From positions 1-14,569 of the forward strand of contig DHUT01000029.1 of assembly GCA_002409285.1 (NCBI GenBank): a stretch of 14,569 bases of DNA, read 5' to 3'. Source of the DNA: Firmicutes bacterium UBA5227 (GTDB taxonomy: Bacteria; Bacillota; Clostridia; Tissierellales; Sedimentibacteraceae). The notes below the pieces were generated by a model, which searched no databases, was not told where the DNA came from, and was given only the letters and a program-made list of their open reading frames with translations. The position numbers and the translations under genes were made by a program. Of the stretch, positions 7,800 through 14,563 are shown in pieces (positions within the stretch are counted from its first letter, which is position 1; each line of letters opens with the position of its first letter).

Positions 7800-7828
7800 T
7801 TCAAATTTTGTACATAATAAAATATTAT
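7800..7828 (+). promoter_or_regulatory. Candidate promoter of the SDR gene
   Basis: TTCAAA (7800-7805), a 17-nt spacer and TATTAT (7823-7828) lie 129 nt before the SDR start. Another -35-like TTGACC occurs at 7895-7900 but lacks a well-spaced -10. The AT-rich background makes chance matches common, so this is tentative. Confidence 0.35.
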
Positions 7829-7956
7829 GATGGAAAATCAAGACCTATTAAATCAGGGAATTAACCGGATAATTTTAATAGCGTCAGTTCCTGTTTGACC
7901 GTACCGACAATACTTTTTCATATCATAATAATATAAAATAAATTAGGAGGAATAAT

Positions 7957-8853
7957 ATGCTCTATTATCCGCATATAGGATACAAAGAAAAACGTACCAC
8001 AGAACCGACTACGTTTCCGCCTCAGCATCAGACTATGCAGCCCGGATTTGAATATGTCATGTCTCCAAATCCGATTTTTGATAATCCCAATTATGTCGGA
8101 ACCGAAAAATTACGCAATAAAGTTGCTCTTATTTCCGGAGGCGACAGCGGTATCGGCAAAGCTGCAGCAATTGCCTTTGCCAAAGAAGGAGCCGACATTT
8201 CCATAGTCTACTATAATGAACATGAAGATTCCAAGGAAACAGAAAAATACATCAATAATTTAGGAAGAAAATGTATTCTGATCTCTGGTGATTTAAGAGA
8301 AGAGGCATTTTGCAAAAAAGCAGTTGATGATACTATCGATGCTTTTAAGCACCTTGATATATTAGTAAACAATGCCGGAGTACAGTTCCCGCAAAACAGT
8401 CTGAAGGATATAACTGCGGAACAGTTTGAACATACTTTCCGTGTTAATATTTTTTCATTCTTTTATATTACAAAAGCGGCTCTTCCTTATTTAAAAAGCG
8501 GAAGTGCTATTATAAATACAACATCAATTACTGCCTACGCAGGCGATGAATTACTGATCGACTATTCTGCCACCAAGGGAGCCATCGTAAGTTTCACACG
8601 ATCATTGGCAAAATCCCTCGTAGCACAGGGAATACGTGTAAACGGTGTGGCACCGGGCCCTATTTGGACTCCTCTTCAGCCTGCAAGTTTTCCTAAAGAA
8701 TATATAACAACATTCGGCACGGATACTCTTATGAAAAGAGCCGGTCAACCTGTGGAACTGGCGCCAACTTACGTTTATCTGGCATCCGATGATTCTACTT
8801 ATGTTACCGGGCAAATTCTTCATGTAGACGGAGGAGCTTCTATGAGTTCTTAA
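7957..8853 (+). CDS. SDR-family NAD(P)-dependent oxidoreductase (YdaD/YhxC-like)
   Basis: A 298-residue short-chain dehydrogenase with a roughly 50-residue N-terminal extension (HIGYKEKRTTEPTTFPPQHQ, then MQPGFEYVMSPNPIF) typical of the Firmicute general-stress group that includes YdaD and YhxC. Cofactor motif SGGDSGIG at 60-67, NNAG at 138-141, and catalytic residues N164, S190, Y203 and K207 (YSATK) are all present, ending in the usual VTGQILHVDGG. It should reduce or oxidise a small alcohol or carbonyl in the cytoplasm; substrate unknown. ATG follows AGGAGG with 6 nt spacing. It is monocistronic and convergent with the importer operon. Stress-gene relatives and the osmolyte-type importer next door suggest, but do not prove, a shared stress theme. 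Confidence 0.9.
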   Translation: MLYYPHIGYKEKRTTEPTTFPPQHQTMQPGFEYVMSPNPIFDNPNYVGTEKLRNKVALISGGDSGIGKAAAIAFAKEGADISIVYYNEHEDSKETEKYINNLGRKCILISGDLREEAFCKKAVDDTIDAFKHLDILVNNAGVQFPQNSLKDITAEQFEHTFRVNIFSFFYITKAALPYLKSGSAIINTTSITAYAGDELLIDYSATKGAIVSFTRSLAKSLVAQGIRVNGVAPGPIWTPLQPASFPKEYITTFGTDTLMKRAGQPVELAPTYVYLASDDSTYVTGQILHVDGGASMSS

Positions 8854-8908
8854 CAAAAAAATAATAGGCAAAATATACAAATTCTCCTTCTTAGCAGATA
8901 TTTATTTT

Positions 8909-8948
8909 AATTATTTCGGGCAGAACAGAATATCTACCCGAAATGATT
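8909..8948. terminator. Convergent-gene hairpin, probable bidirectional terminator
   Basis: AATTATTTCGGG (8909-8920) pairs with CCCGAAATGATT (8937-8948) in an 11-of-12 stem with one G-T wobble; AGA/TCT inside extends it. It lies between the convergent SDR and importer genes. Flanks are T-rich on one strand and A-rich on the other but lack a clean T-run, so termination strength is uncertain. Confidence 0.55.
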
Positions 8949-9094
8949 TATTGATATTTATTTTAGTATATTATTTAATTTTTTATAGAATATCCATGTG
9001 ACTTTATATTTTGTCAATATAACATACCATTTGATAAAATTATACTGTTATCTTTCATCTCATATAACTTTGGAATTTTACAATATCAGAAATT

Positions 9095-9880
9095 TCAGGA
9101 ATTAAACCTGGATAAAAATGTCTGCAGCCTTGGGGTTTTAGGATTATCAAACAATTCATCCGGAGATCCTTGTTCAACTATTACTCCTTCATCAAAGAAT
9201 ACTATTCTGTCGGCTATTTCTCGTGCAAAATCCATTTCATGGGTTATTAAAAGCATAGTCATATCGGTGTCGTTGCCTTCGACAGCTATTTCTTTTATAA
9301 CATCCAGCACTTCACCAACTAATTCGGGATCAAGAGCCGATGTAGGTTCGTCAAACAGCATTATTTTAGGTTTCATTACCAAAGCTCGTGCAATGGCAAC
9401 TCTTTGCTTTTGACCTCCCGACAGTTGAACAGGATAAATATTTAATTTGTCTATTAAGCCGACTTTTTTTATCATAAGTTCGGCTTGTTTCTTAGCTTCT
9501 TTTTTAGACATTCCCAAAACCGTTATAGGGGCTTCCATTACGTTATTCAATACAGTCATATGGGGAAAAAGATAAAAATGTTGAAAAACCATACCAATAT
9601 CCTTTCTCATTTCGTGAAGATGCTTTTCCTTTGCTCTGACTAATTTGCCGTTTATTTTTTCATGCCACAAAAGTTTGCCTTCAACTTCAATCGTACCGGA
9701 TGACGGTTCTTCCAATGTCATTAAAAGTCTGGCTAAAGTCGTTTTCCCCGACCCGCTTGGCCCGATCAGAGCAACCTTTTCTCCCGGATAAATTTCAAAA
9801 TCTATCCCTTTCAAAACTTTCAGATCACCATAAGCTTTAGTGATTTTATTATAACGAATTATAGGTTTTATTGTAATCAC
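9095..9880 (-). CDS. ehuA: ABC importer ATPase, ectoine/polar amino acid type (EhuA-like)
   Basis: A 261-residue ATPase of the polar amino acid uptake class. Walker A GPSGSGKTT (40-48), Q-loop Q100 in MVFQHFYLFPH, signature LSGGQ (153-157), Walker B IMLFDE (173-178), D-loop SALD and switch H214 are all intact. It would energise the two permeases EhuC and EhuD. It is the last gene of the operon, following ehuD with an 11-nt gap. The apparent start is GTG at 9880, but the only Shine-Dalgarno, AGGAG, overlaps that GTG; the next in-frame codons at good spacing are ATT and ATA, so the true start is uncertain. Assignment as ehuA rests mainly on gene order and on EhuB; the ATPase alone could serve any polar amino acid importer. 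Confidence 0.88.
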   Translation of the reverse strand: MITIKPIIRYNKITKAYGDLKVLKGIDFEIYPGEKVALIGPSGSGKTTLARLLMTLEEPSSGTIEVEGKLLWHEKINGKLVRAKEKHLHEMRKDIGMVFQHFYLFPHMTVLNNVMEAPITVLGMSKKEAKKQAELMIKKVGLIDKLNIYPVQLSGGQKQRVAIARALVMKPKIMLFDEPTSALDPELVGEVLDVIKEIAVEGNDTDMTMLLITHEMDFAREIADRIVFFDEGVIVEQGSPDELFDNPKTPRLQTFLSRFNS

Positions 9881-9891
9881 TCCTTTCTTTA

Positions 9892-10545
9892 TTAAAATTT
9901 TTTATTTAATCGTACATCCAAGCTCTTTATTAATCTCGATGACGGATAGCTAAGTATAAAAAATATAATGCCTACTATTGTAAACCCTTCCAAATATTTA
10001 AAAGAACCCGCACCAATTATTTTAGCAGTCTGCAGAATTTCGACAAGTGTTATTGCAGATAATAGGGGAGTTTCCTTAAACATCGTAATTAAATAATTAC
10101 CTAAAACGGGTAAAATAGGGGGTATAGCTTGAGGCAGTATTATTTTAGTCCAAGTTTCCATCCGTGTAAAGTTTAAAGCCTTTGCTGCTTCCCATTGGCC
10201 ATGAGGCACATTTTCAATACCGCTTCTATAAACCTCTGACAAATAGGTACTATAATGAATTCCTAAACCTAAAATTCCGGCAGAAAGTGGCTCAAGTGTT
10301 AAACCGTATTCAGGAAATACATAAAAAATAAAATATAGTTGTACTAACAAAGGTGTATTTCTGATAAATAAGACTACCCCATTAGTTAAACGAGATACTG
10401 GCTTTATTCTTGATTTGGATAAAATAGATAATACTAAACCCAATACAAGAGCAAGAAAAAATCCTGCAAAGGTTGCTACAATAGTGATTTTTAAAGATGC
10501 CAATATTTTAGGTAGTATGTTTACAGCAAATTTCCAATCAAACAT
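9892..10545 (-). CDS. ehuD: ABC importer permease (EhuD-like)
   Basis: A 217-residue HisM/GlnP-type inner-membrane permease with about five hydrophobic segments and the ATPase-docking EAA loop at about residues 119-142 (WEAAKALNFTRMETWTKIIL). FIRNTPLLVQLYFIFY at 60-75 is the family's typical conserved segment. The frame is open further upstream to 10593, but ATG 10545 is chosen because GGAGG ends 6 nt before it and because MFDWKFAVNILPKIL matches the usual EhuD beginning (short, starting with an F-W-x-F segment). This ATG lies one base after the ehuC stop, so the two permeases are translationally coupled; the ribosome site is within the last codons of ehuC. Confidence 0.86.
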   Translation of the reverse strand: MFDWKFAVNILPKILASLKITIVATFAGFFLALVLGLVLSILSKSRIKPVSRLTNGVVLFIRNTPLLVQLYFIFYVFPEYGLTLEPLSAGILGLGIHYSTYLSEVYRSGIENVPHGQWEAAKALNFTRMETWTKIILPQAIPPILPVLGNYLITMFKETPLLSAITLVEILQTAKIIGAGSFKYLEGFTIVGIIFFILSYPSSRLIKSLDVRLNKKF

Positions 10546-10546
10546 A

Positions 10547-11194
10547 TTAAACCCTCCATACGGACAGCCTGCGTTCCAACATCTTAATACCATATGTTAA
10601 AGGTAAGGAAATAACAAAATATATAATTAAAAGCAAGCTGTAAATTTTTGTTGTTTCAAATGTAGAAGAATTAAGTATATTGGCATGATATGTTAAATCA
10701 GCAAGTGTAATCATAGACACAAGCGACGTGCTTTTTAACAGCTCTATCAGTTGATTGCCTAAGTTGGGCAACATCGTTGCAAATGCCTGAGGTATTATAA
10801 CTCTCCGCATACTTTGAAATGAAGTCATATTTAATGCTATGCAAGCTTCTGTTTGCCCTTGAGGAATTGAATTAACCGCACTTCTGACAATTTCAGAACA
10901 ATAGGCTCCAAAATTTAATCCTATAGCAAGAATAGCCGTAAATATTGCAGAAAATTTTATACCCAATAAAGGCAAAGCAAAATACAACCAAAAAAGTTGA
11001 ACTAATAGAGAAGTCCCACGAAAAACTTCTACATACATTCCCGATATAATCCGTAATATTTTATATTTTGATAAACGTGCCAACCCTGCAGTAAATCCCA
11101 AAATAAAAGCAAGAATTGTAGAAAATAATGTAACTATAATTGTAACTTTAAGGCCTCCCTTCAAAAGGGAGATGAGCAGCTCAAATGTGCTCAA
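10547..11194 (-). CDS. ehuC: ABC importer permease (EhuC-like)
   Basis: A 215-residue permease of the same HisM/GlnP class. YVEVFRGTSLLVQLFWLYFA (54-73) is close to what I recall of EhuC proteins, and the EAA loop lies at 116-139 (TEACIALNMTSFQSMRRVII). It is expected to form a heterodimeric membrane channel with EhuD. The start is TTG at 11194, with AAGGAA about 10 nt upstream; no nearer ATG exists. It starts 26 nt after the ehuB stop. Family membership is secure, transported solute is inferred from the binding protein. Confidence 0.86.
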   Translation of the reverse strand: MSTFELLISLLKGGLKVTIIVTLFSTILAFILGFTAGLARLSKYKILRIISGMYVEVFRGTSLLVQLFWLYFALPLLGIKFSAIFTAILAIGLNFGAYCSEIVRSAVNSIPQGQTEACIALNMTSFQSMRRVIIPQAFATMLPNLGNQLIELLKSTSLVSMITLADLTYHANILNSSTFETTKIYSLLLIIYFVISLPLTYGIKMLERRLSVWRV

Positions 11195-11220
11195 CTATAA
11201 CACTTCCTTCCAAATATAAA

Positions 11221-12132
11221 TTATTTAATTAAATTTTTAATTGTAATATCTCCTGGAAGTTCATTTTCAGTAAACCCAAACGGTTCAATAATTTCAAGAA
11301 GTTTTCCTGATTCCCGAAGCTTCTTTAATTCTTTATTAAAAGCATCAACAAAATCCTGGTCTGACTTTCTGAATGCCGTTGCTCCGTAACCAATCACACT
11401 TTCACCATCAATAACAGGTTGTGTGAAATCCGTCACACGCTCAATTTTATCATCCTTTGAAGAGTCAAGAGTGGCCTGCAGTGACGGACCTGTTGCGGTA
11501 ATTGCGTCTACTCGCCCTGATTGTAAAGCCGCCAGAGCCGAAGGCATATCAGGAACAGTGACAATGCGTTTCTTATCTAACCCGACAGCCACTAAGTAAT
11601 CATATTCTATTGCTCCTCCCGGTACTGCAATTTTAGCAGAATCATGATTTGCAATGTCTTCATAACTGTGTAAGTCGAGAGGATTGCCTTTTTTCACGGC
11701 AATAGCTTCCCCAATTTTATATTCAGGATTAGCAAAACTTACATCCTTTGCACGTTCAGGTGTTACAAACATACCGGCAGTAACCATATCAAATCTTTTT
11801 GCTTTTAAGCCCGGAATTAATGAGCCGAATTCAGTCAAAATACCTTCAACCTTAGTGATGCCTAAATTCTCAAGAACTGCTCTTGCAACCTCCACCGCCT
11901 CACCTGTAAGCTTACCTTCCGCTGTTTGATATGCATATGGTTTCTCATTTGCAAACCCAATTGTTACAGAACCAAGCCTTTGCGCTTTCTCTAATGTCGT
12001 TTCGTTTTCGGGCGCCCCTTCTTTTGATTGTAAATTTTCCTTTGAATCTTGGCACCCTGTTAAAAATATTACCAGCAAACCGATTGATAATAGAACTGTT
12101 AATAAATTTGTTGCCTTTTTAAATTTTTTCAT
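11221..12132 (-). CDS. ehuB: Ectoine/hydroxyectoine-type solute-binding lipoprotein (EhuB-like)
   Basis: A 303-residue extracytoplasmic binding protein anchored as a lipoprotein: basic KKFKK start, hydrophobic helix, lipobox LTGC with the acylated cysteine at 27. The mature protein starts SVTIGFANEKPYAY and runs through TEFGSLIPGLKAKRFDMVTAGMF without a break, very like EhuB. From memory, ectoine in Sinorhizobium EhuB is held by E21, F24, Y60, F80 and R85; the same spacing here gives E63, Y66, F102, F122 and R127, so the acid, the aromatic box and the arginine are kept with two conservative aromatic swaps. A related solute cannot be excluded. ATG follows AAAGGAG. It is the first gene after the c-di-AMP riboswitch leader. 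Confidence 0.85.
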   Translation of the reverse strand: MKKFKKATNLLTVLLSIGLLVIFLTGCQDSKENLQSKEGAPENETTLEKAQRLGSVTIGFANEKPYAYQTAEGKLTGEAVEVARAVLENLGITKVEGILTEFGSLIPGLKAKRFDMVTAGMFVTPERAKDVSFANPEYKIGEAIAVKKGNPLDLHSYEDIANHDSAKIAVPGGAIEYDYLVAVGLDKKRIVTVPDMPSALAALQSGRVDAITATGPSLQATLDSSKDDKIERVTDFTQPVIDGESVIGYGATAFRKSDQDFVDAFNKELKKLRESGKLLEIIEPFGFTENELPGDITIKNLIK

Positions 12133-12163
12133 TTTTTTCTCCTTTCTATTTTAAATACTCAAT

Positions 12164-12193
12164 AAAAAAATACTTAAAATATATTTTTAAGTA
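12164..12193 (-). terminator. Second AT-rich hairpin with T-run in the ehu leader
   Basis: TACTTAAAA (12193-12185 on the minus strand), a 5-nt loop and TTTTAAGTA (12179-12171) form a perfect 9-bp stem followed by seven T (12170-12164), about 30 nt before the ehuB start. It has terminator form but an A/T-only stem apart from two G-C pairs, so it may be weak, or serve mRNA stability or ribosome access. The motif GAGTA(C/T)TTAAAA is repeated before and after it. Confidence 0.45.
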
Positions 12194-12240
12194 CTCAGAA
12201 AATGCTGAAACAGCCCTATAATATTGGAATATTAAAATAG

Positions 12241-12267
12241 AAAAACAAAAAGGGCTTTTTATAGCCC
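12241..12267 (-). terminator. Intrinsic terminator of the c-di-AMP riboswitch
   Basis: Minus strand GGGCT-ATAAAA-AGCCC (12267-12252) followed by a T-rich run TTTTTGTTTTT. It lies about 45 nt after the aptamer, where the expression platform of this riboswitch class normally sits. Confidence 0.85.
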
Positions 12268-12311
12268 AAAAGAAAAAACACGCATAATTGAAAAAACAGA
12301 AATGGTTAAAT

Positions 12312-12440
12312 TTGTTTCATACGCTTACGAGGTTAGCTGACGGGTTCGGATAGAAACTACCCTATGTTTTAATAAAGCAAAACAATGCACCCCAACGTTG
12401 GTTCCCCCGTTTTCCTTTTGGAAATTCAGCAAAATATAAC
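12312..12440 (-). promoter_or_regulatory. ydaO/yuaA-type cyclic-di-AMP riboswitch
   Basis: The minus strand carries the hallmark sequence blocks of this class in order: GCTGAAT (12430-12424), ACGGGGGAACC (about 12410-12400), GTTGGGGTG (12396-12388), TAGGGTAG (12363-12356), then TCCGAACCCGTCAGCTAACC (12350-12331) and TCGTAAGCG (12330-12322). The last two are practically identical to the Bacillus subtilis ydaO aptamer as I remember it. The class binds two c-di-AMP molecules and generally turns genes off when c-di-AMP is high; its targets include potassium and osmolyte transport and wall hydrolases. Here it precedes an ectoine-type importer, with a terminator just after it and a promoter just before it. 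Boundaries are set by eye. Confidence 0.95.
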
Positions 12441-12510
12441 TTTACTGAGTTGTTTAACTTATAAAGATATAATTTAATAGACATATCTTAATGGATATAA
12501 TTTAATAAAA

Positions 12511-12539
12511 ATGGTAACACATATTATTTTTAATGTCAA
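12511..12539 (-). promoter_or_regulatory. Promoter of the riboswitch-ehuBCDA operon
   Basis: On the minus strand a perfect TTGACA (12539-12534), 17-nt spacer and TACCAT (12516-12511). Start predicted near 12504, which puts the aptamer about 65 nt into the transcript. The insertion sequence ends 84 bp upstream of the -35 and leaves it intact. Confidence 0.75.
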
Positions 12540-12622
12540 GGCGAAAAATTCTCCGAACATAAATTTTGTATTAAGATTTAATCGAAATCCAATACCATTA
12601 AAATGAATTGATTATTCGGGTC

Positions 12623-12645
12623 TTTGACAGTTGAAGAATAAAAAA
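12623..12645 (+). repeat. Left terminal inverted repeat of the IS
   Basis: Starts TTTGACAGTTGAAGAA; pairs with 14541-14563 with three mismatches in 23. The outermost TTTGACA can also pair with TGTCAAA at 12678-12684 inside the element, making a foldback around the terminator. Confidence 0.85.
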
Positions 12646-12650
12646 ATCGC

Positions 12651-12679
12651 TAAAGTCATTGAAATGGCTTTATTTTTTT
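12651..12679 (+). terminator. Inward-facing terminator at the IS left end
   Basis: TAAAGTCAT (12651-12659), a 4-nt loop and ATGGCTTTA (12664-12672) with one G-U pair, followed by seven T. It would stop outside transcription before it reaches the transposase, limiting activation by neighbouring promoters. Confidence 0.75.
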
Positions 12680-12701
12680 GTCAAATTTAAAATATTTATA
12701 T

Positions 12702-12710
12702 TGCGGAATG
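12702..12710 (+). repeat. Subterminal inverted repeat, left copy
   Basis: TGCGGAATG here is the exact complement of CATTCCGCA at 14476-14484; the pair brackets the transposase gene almost exactly. It could be a second transposase-binding site or let the mRNA ends pair. Confidence 0.55.
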
Positions 12711-12713
12711 CAC

Positions 12714-12743
12714 CTCCTATATATAATATATTATATATAGGAG
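12714..12743 (+). promoter_or_regulatory. Perfect 30-nt palindrome covering the transposase ribosome site
   Basis: CTCCTATATATAATA followed by its exact reverse complement, ending TATATATAGGAG. The AGGAG at 12739-12743 is the transposase Shine-Dalgarno, and in RNA it would be held in the stem by CTCCT at 12714-12718. Transcripts entering from outside would thus be poorly translated, whereas one starting inside the palindrome would not form the hairpin. The palindrome also contains TATAAT (12722-12727), so it might double as a promoter -10. Confidence 0.8.
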
Positions 12744-12752
12744 ATGCTGATT

Positions 12753-14474
12753 ATGAGGTTATCCATCTCTAAATCTAAAAATGCTACTTCACTTTATGTT
12801 AAAAAAGATGTTGTGGTCAATGGTAAAAGGACTACTAAAATAGTTGAAAAATTAGGCACTGTTGCCGAATTGGAAAAAAAGTTGGGCGGCGAAGATCCTG
12901 TTGAATGGGCAAAAAAATATATTGCTCAGATGAATCTCCTTGAAAAAGAAGGCAAAGAAACTGATGTTATTGCTAAGTACTCTCCATCAAGATTATTGAA
13001 AAAAGATGTTCAATTTAGTTTCAATGGTGGCTACCTATTCCTCCAGAAAATTTATCATGATTTAGGGATACATAATATCTGCAGCGAAATTAAAAAAAAA
13101 CATAAATTCAATTTTAATTTAGATTCCATTCTTTCAAGGTTAATTTATGGCAGAATACTTTTCCCCGGTTCTAAACTGTCGACCTATGAACTTTCTTCTG
13201 AATTAATTGAACCGCCGGATTTTCAACTCCAGCATATATACAGGGCACTTGAAATCATTTCAAAGGAATCAGATTTTATTCAATCATCTTTGTATCAAAA
13301 CAGTTTAAAGGTTTCTAAACGAAACACCGGGATTCTTTATTACGACTGCACTAATTACTTTTTCGAAATTGAACAATCAGAAGGACTAAAACAATATGGC
13401 TTTGGAAAAGATCACAAACCAAACCCCATTGTACAGATGGGAATGTTTATGGATGGTAACGGCATTCCTCTTGCTTTTTCAATCAGCAAAGGAAATACAA
13501 ATGAACAGCTTACCTTAAAGCCTTTGGAAAAAAAGATTTTGTCAGACTTCAATGTTTCAAGATTTGTGGTATGTACTGATGCAGGGCTTGCGTCTAATGC
13601 TAACAGGAAATTCAACGATAAAAACGATCGTGCTTTTATTACAACTCAATCGATCAAAAAATTGAAAAACTATCTTAAAGACTGGGCTCTTGATCCGAAA
13701 GGATGGCATCTTTCAGGAGATGATGGGGTCTACGATATCATGGAGCTTGATGAAAAAAATGATATTGAAAAAATATTTTACAAAGAACGCTGGATAAAAG
13801 AAGATGGATTAGAGCAAAGATTGGTTGTTACATATTCAATAAAATACAGAAATTATCATAGAAAGATACGCAGCTCGCAGATTGAACGTGCTATGAAATT
13901 GATAAATACAAATCCAAAAGCAAAATTAAAGAAGGCAAATCAAAATGACTATAAAAGATTCATAGAAAAAAAACATTACACTTCTGATGGGAAACAAGCA
14001 AAAAAAGAGATTTACAGCATAGATACGGATCTTATATCAAAAGAAGAAACATATGACGGTTTCTATGGTGTATGTACAAATCTTGAAGATGATGTTGATA
14101 TAATCGTCAAAGTAAACAGAAAGCGCTGGGAAATTGAAGAATCATTCAGGATTATGAAAAGTGAATTTAAAGCAAGGCCTGTACACCTAAGCCGTGATGA
14201 CAGGATTGAGGCACATTTTATGACCTGTTTTATGGCTTTATTGATCTATAGGATATTGGAGAAAAAATTAGAAGAGAAGTTTACATGTAGTACTATTATC
14301 AACAGCTTACGTAAAATGAATTTTAAATTAGAAGAGGGAGAAGGATATATTCCCATATACACCAGAACAGATTTTACTGATGCCTTGCATGAGGTATTCG
14401 GATTTCGTACTGACTATGAAATCGTAACATTAAAACAAATGAAAAAAATTTTTAAGCTGACAAAAAATCGATAA
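12753..14474 (+). CDS. IS1634-family DDE transposase
   Basis: A 573-residue transposase from ATG 12753; the upstream ATG at 12744 directly abuts the AGGAG and is too close to use, while 12753 is 9 nt away. The N-terminal MRLSISKSKNATSLYVKKDV with KLGT is typical of this family's non-catalytic domain. RNase H-like core: first Asp D198 in YYDCTNYFFE, second D276 in VVCTDAGLASNANRKF, and the IS4-group R-x3-E-x6-K signature as R458, E462, K469 in RKRWEIEESFRIMK. All are intact, so the enzyme should be active. It cuts and pastes its own element. The gene is the sole occupant of the IS. AT-rich codon use is like the surroundings, so it came from a similar genome. Confidence 0.92.
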   Translation: MRLSISKSKNATSLYVKKDVVVNGKRTTKIVEKLGTVAELEKKLGGEDPVEWAKKYIAQMNLLEKEGKETDVIAKYSPSRLLKKDVQFSFNGGYLFLQKIYHDLGIHNICSEIKKKHKFNFNLDSILSRLIYGRILFPGSKLSTYELSSELIEPPDFQLQHIYRALEIISKESDFIQSSLYQNSLKVSKRNTGILYYDCTNYFFEIEQSEGLKQYGFGKDHKPNPIVQMGMFMDGNGIPLAFSISKGNTNEQLTLKPLEKKILSDFNVSRFVVCTDAGLASNANRKFNDKNDRAFITTQSIKKLKNYLKDWALDPKGWHLSGDDGVYDIMELDEKNDIEKIFYKERWIKEDGLEQRLVVTYSIKYRNYHRKIRSSQIERAMKLINTNPKAKLKKANQNDYKRFIEKKHYTSDGKQAKKEIYSIDTDLISKEETYDGFYGVCTNLEDDVDIIVKVNRKRWEIEESFRIMKSEFKARPVHLSRDDRIEAHFMTCFMALLIYRILEKKLEEKFTCSTIINSLRKMNFKLEEGEGYIPIYTRTDFTDALHEVFGFRTDYEIVTLKQMKKIFKLTKNR

Positions 14475-14475
14475 A

Positions 14476-14484
14476 CATTCCGCA
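14476..14484 (+). repeat. Subterminal inverted repeat, right copy
   Basis: CATTCCGCA begins one base after the transposase stop codon and complements TGCGGAATG at 12702-12710. Confidence 0.55.
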
Positions 14485-14501
14485 CTTTTATATTAATCTA
14501 T

Positions 14502-14547
14502 AAAAGCTTGTATCCTATTGTTTTCAATAGCCTACAAGCTTTTTCTT
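14502..14547 (+). terminator. Transposase terminator at the IS right end
   Basis: AAAAGCTTGTA (14502-14512) pairs with TACAAGCTTTT (14533-14543), and inside it CTATTG (14515-14520) with CAATAG (14525-14530), around a TTTT loop; the 3' side continues T-rich (TTTTTCTTTT). A long, strong intrinsic terminator that partly overlaps the right terminal repeat. Confidence 0.85.
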
Positions 14548-14563
14548 TTCTCCAACTGTCAAA
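14541..14563 (-). repeat. Right terminal inverted repeat of the IS
   Basis: Its complement starts TTTGACAGTTGGAGAA, matching the left end at 20 of 23 positions. Only 6 bp of flanking DNA follow in the window. Confidence 0.85.

Larger units (their letters stand above)
12623..14563 (+). mobile_element. Insertion sequence, IS1634 family (IS4-like), apparently complete
   Basis: A 1941-bp element bounded by inverted ends: left TTTGACAGTTGAAGAATA..., right (complement) TTTGACAGTTGGAGAAAA..., matching at 20 of 23 positions. Inside are one full-length DDE transposase, terminators at both ends, a palindrome over the transposase ribosome site and a 9-bp subterminal inverted repeat. Size and layout agree with IS1634-type elements. 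The flanks (CGGGTC on the left, CTTGGG on the right) do not form a target duplication, though only 6 bp of right flank is visible. The element is likely still capable of movement. Confidence 0.88.

Noticed and set aside
8602..8880. Minus-strand open frame of 92 codons
   Set aside because: Antisense to the end of the SDR gene, which has full catalytic motifs.
9011..9045. Promoter-like boxes on both strands in the convergent intergenic region
   Set aside because: TTGTCA/TAAAAT (plus) and TTGACA/TATTCT (minus) occur, but spacing is 18-19 and nothing lies downstream in the proper direction except antisense DNA; AT-rich background makes such pairs frequent.
10546..10593. Longer ehuD start giving 16 extra residues
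   Set aside because: It would overlap ehuC out of frame, has no ribosome site, and the ATG at 10545 has GGAGG and the family's usual first residues.
13412..13615. Minus-strand open frame inside the transposase
   Set aside because: Antisense shadow of the DDE transposase catalytic core.
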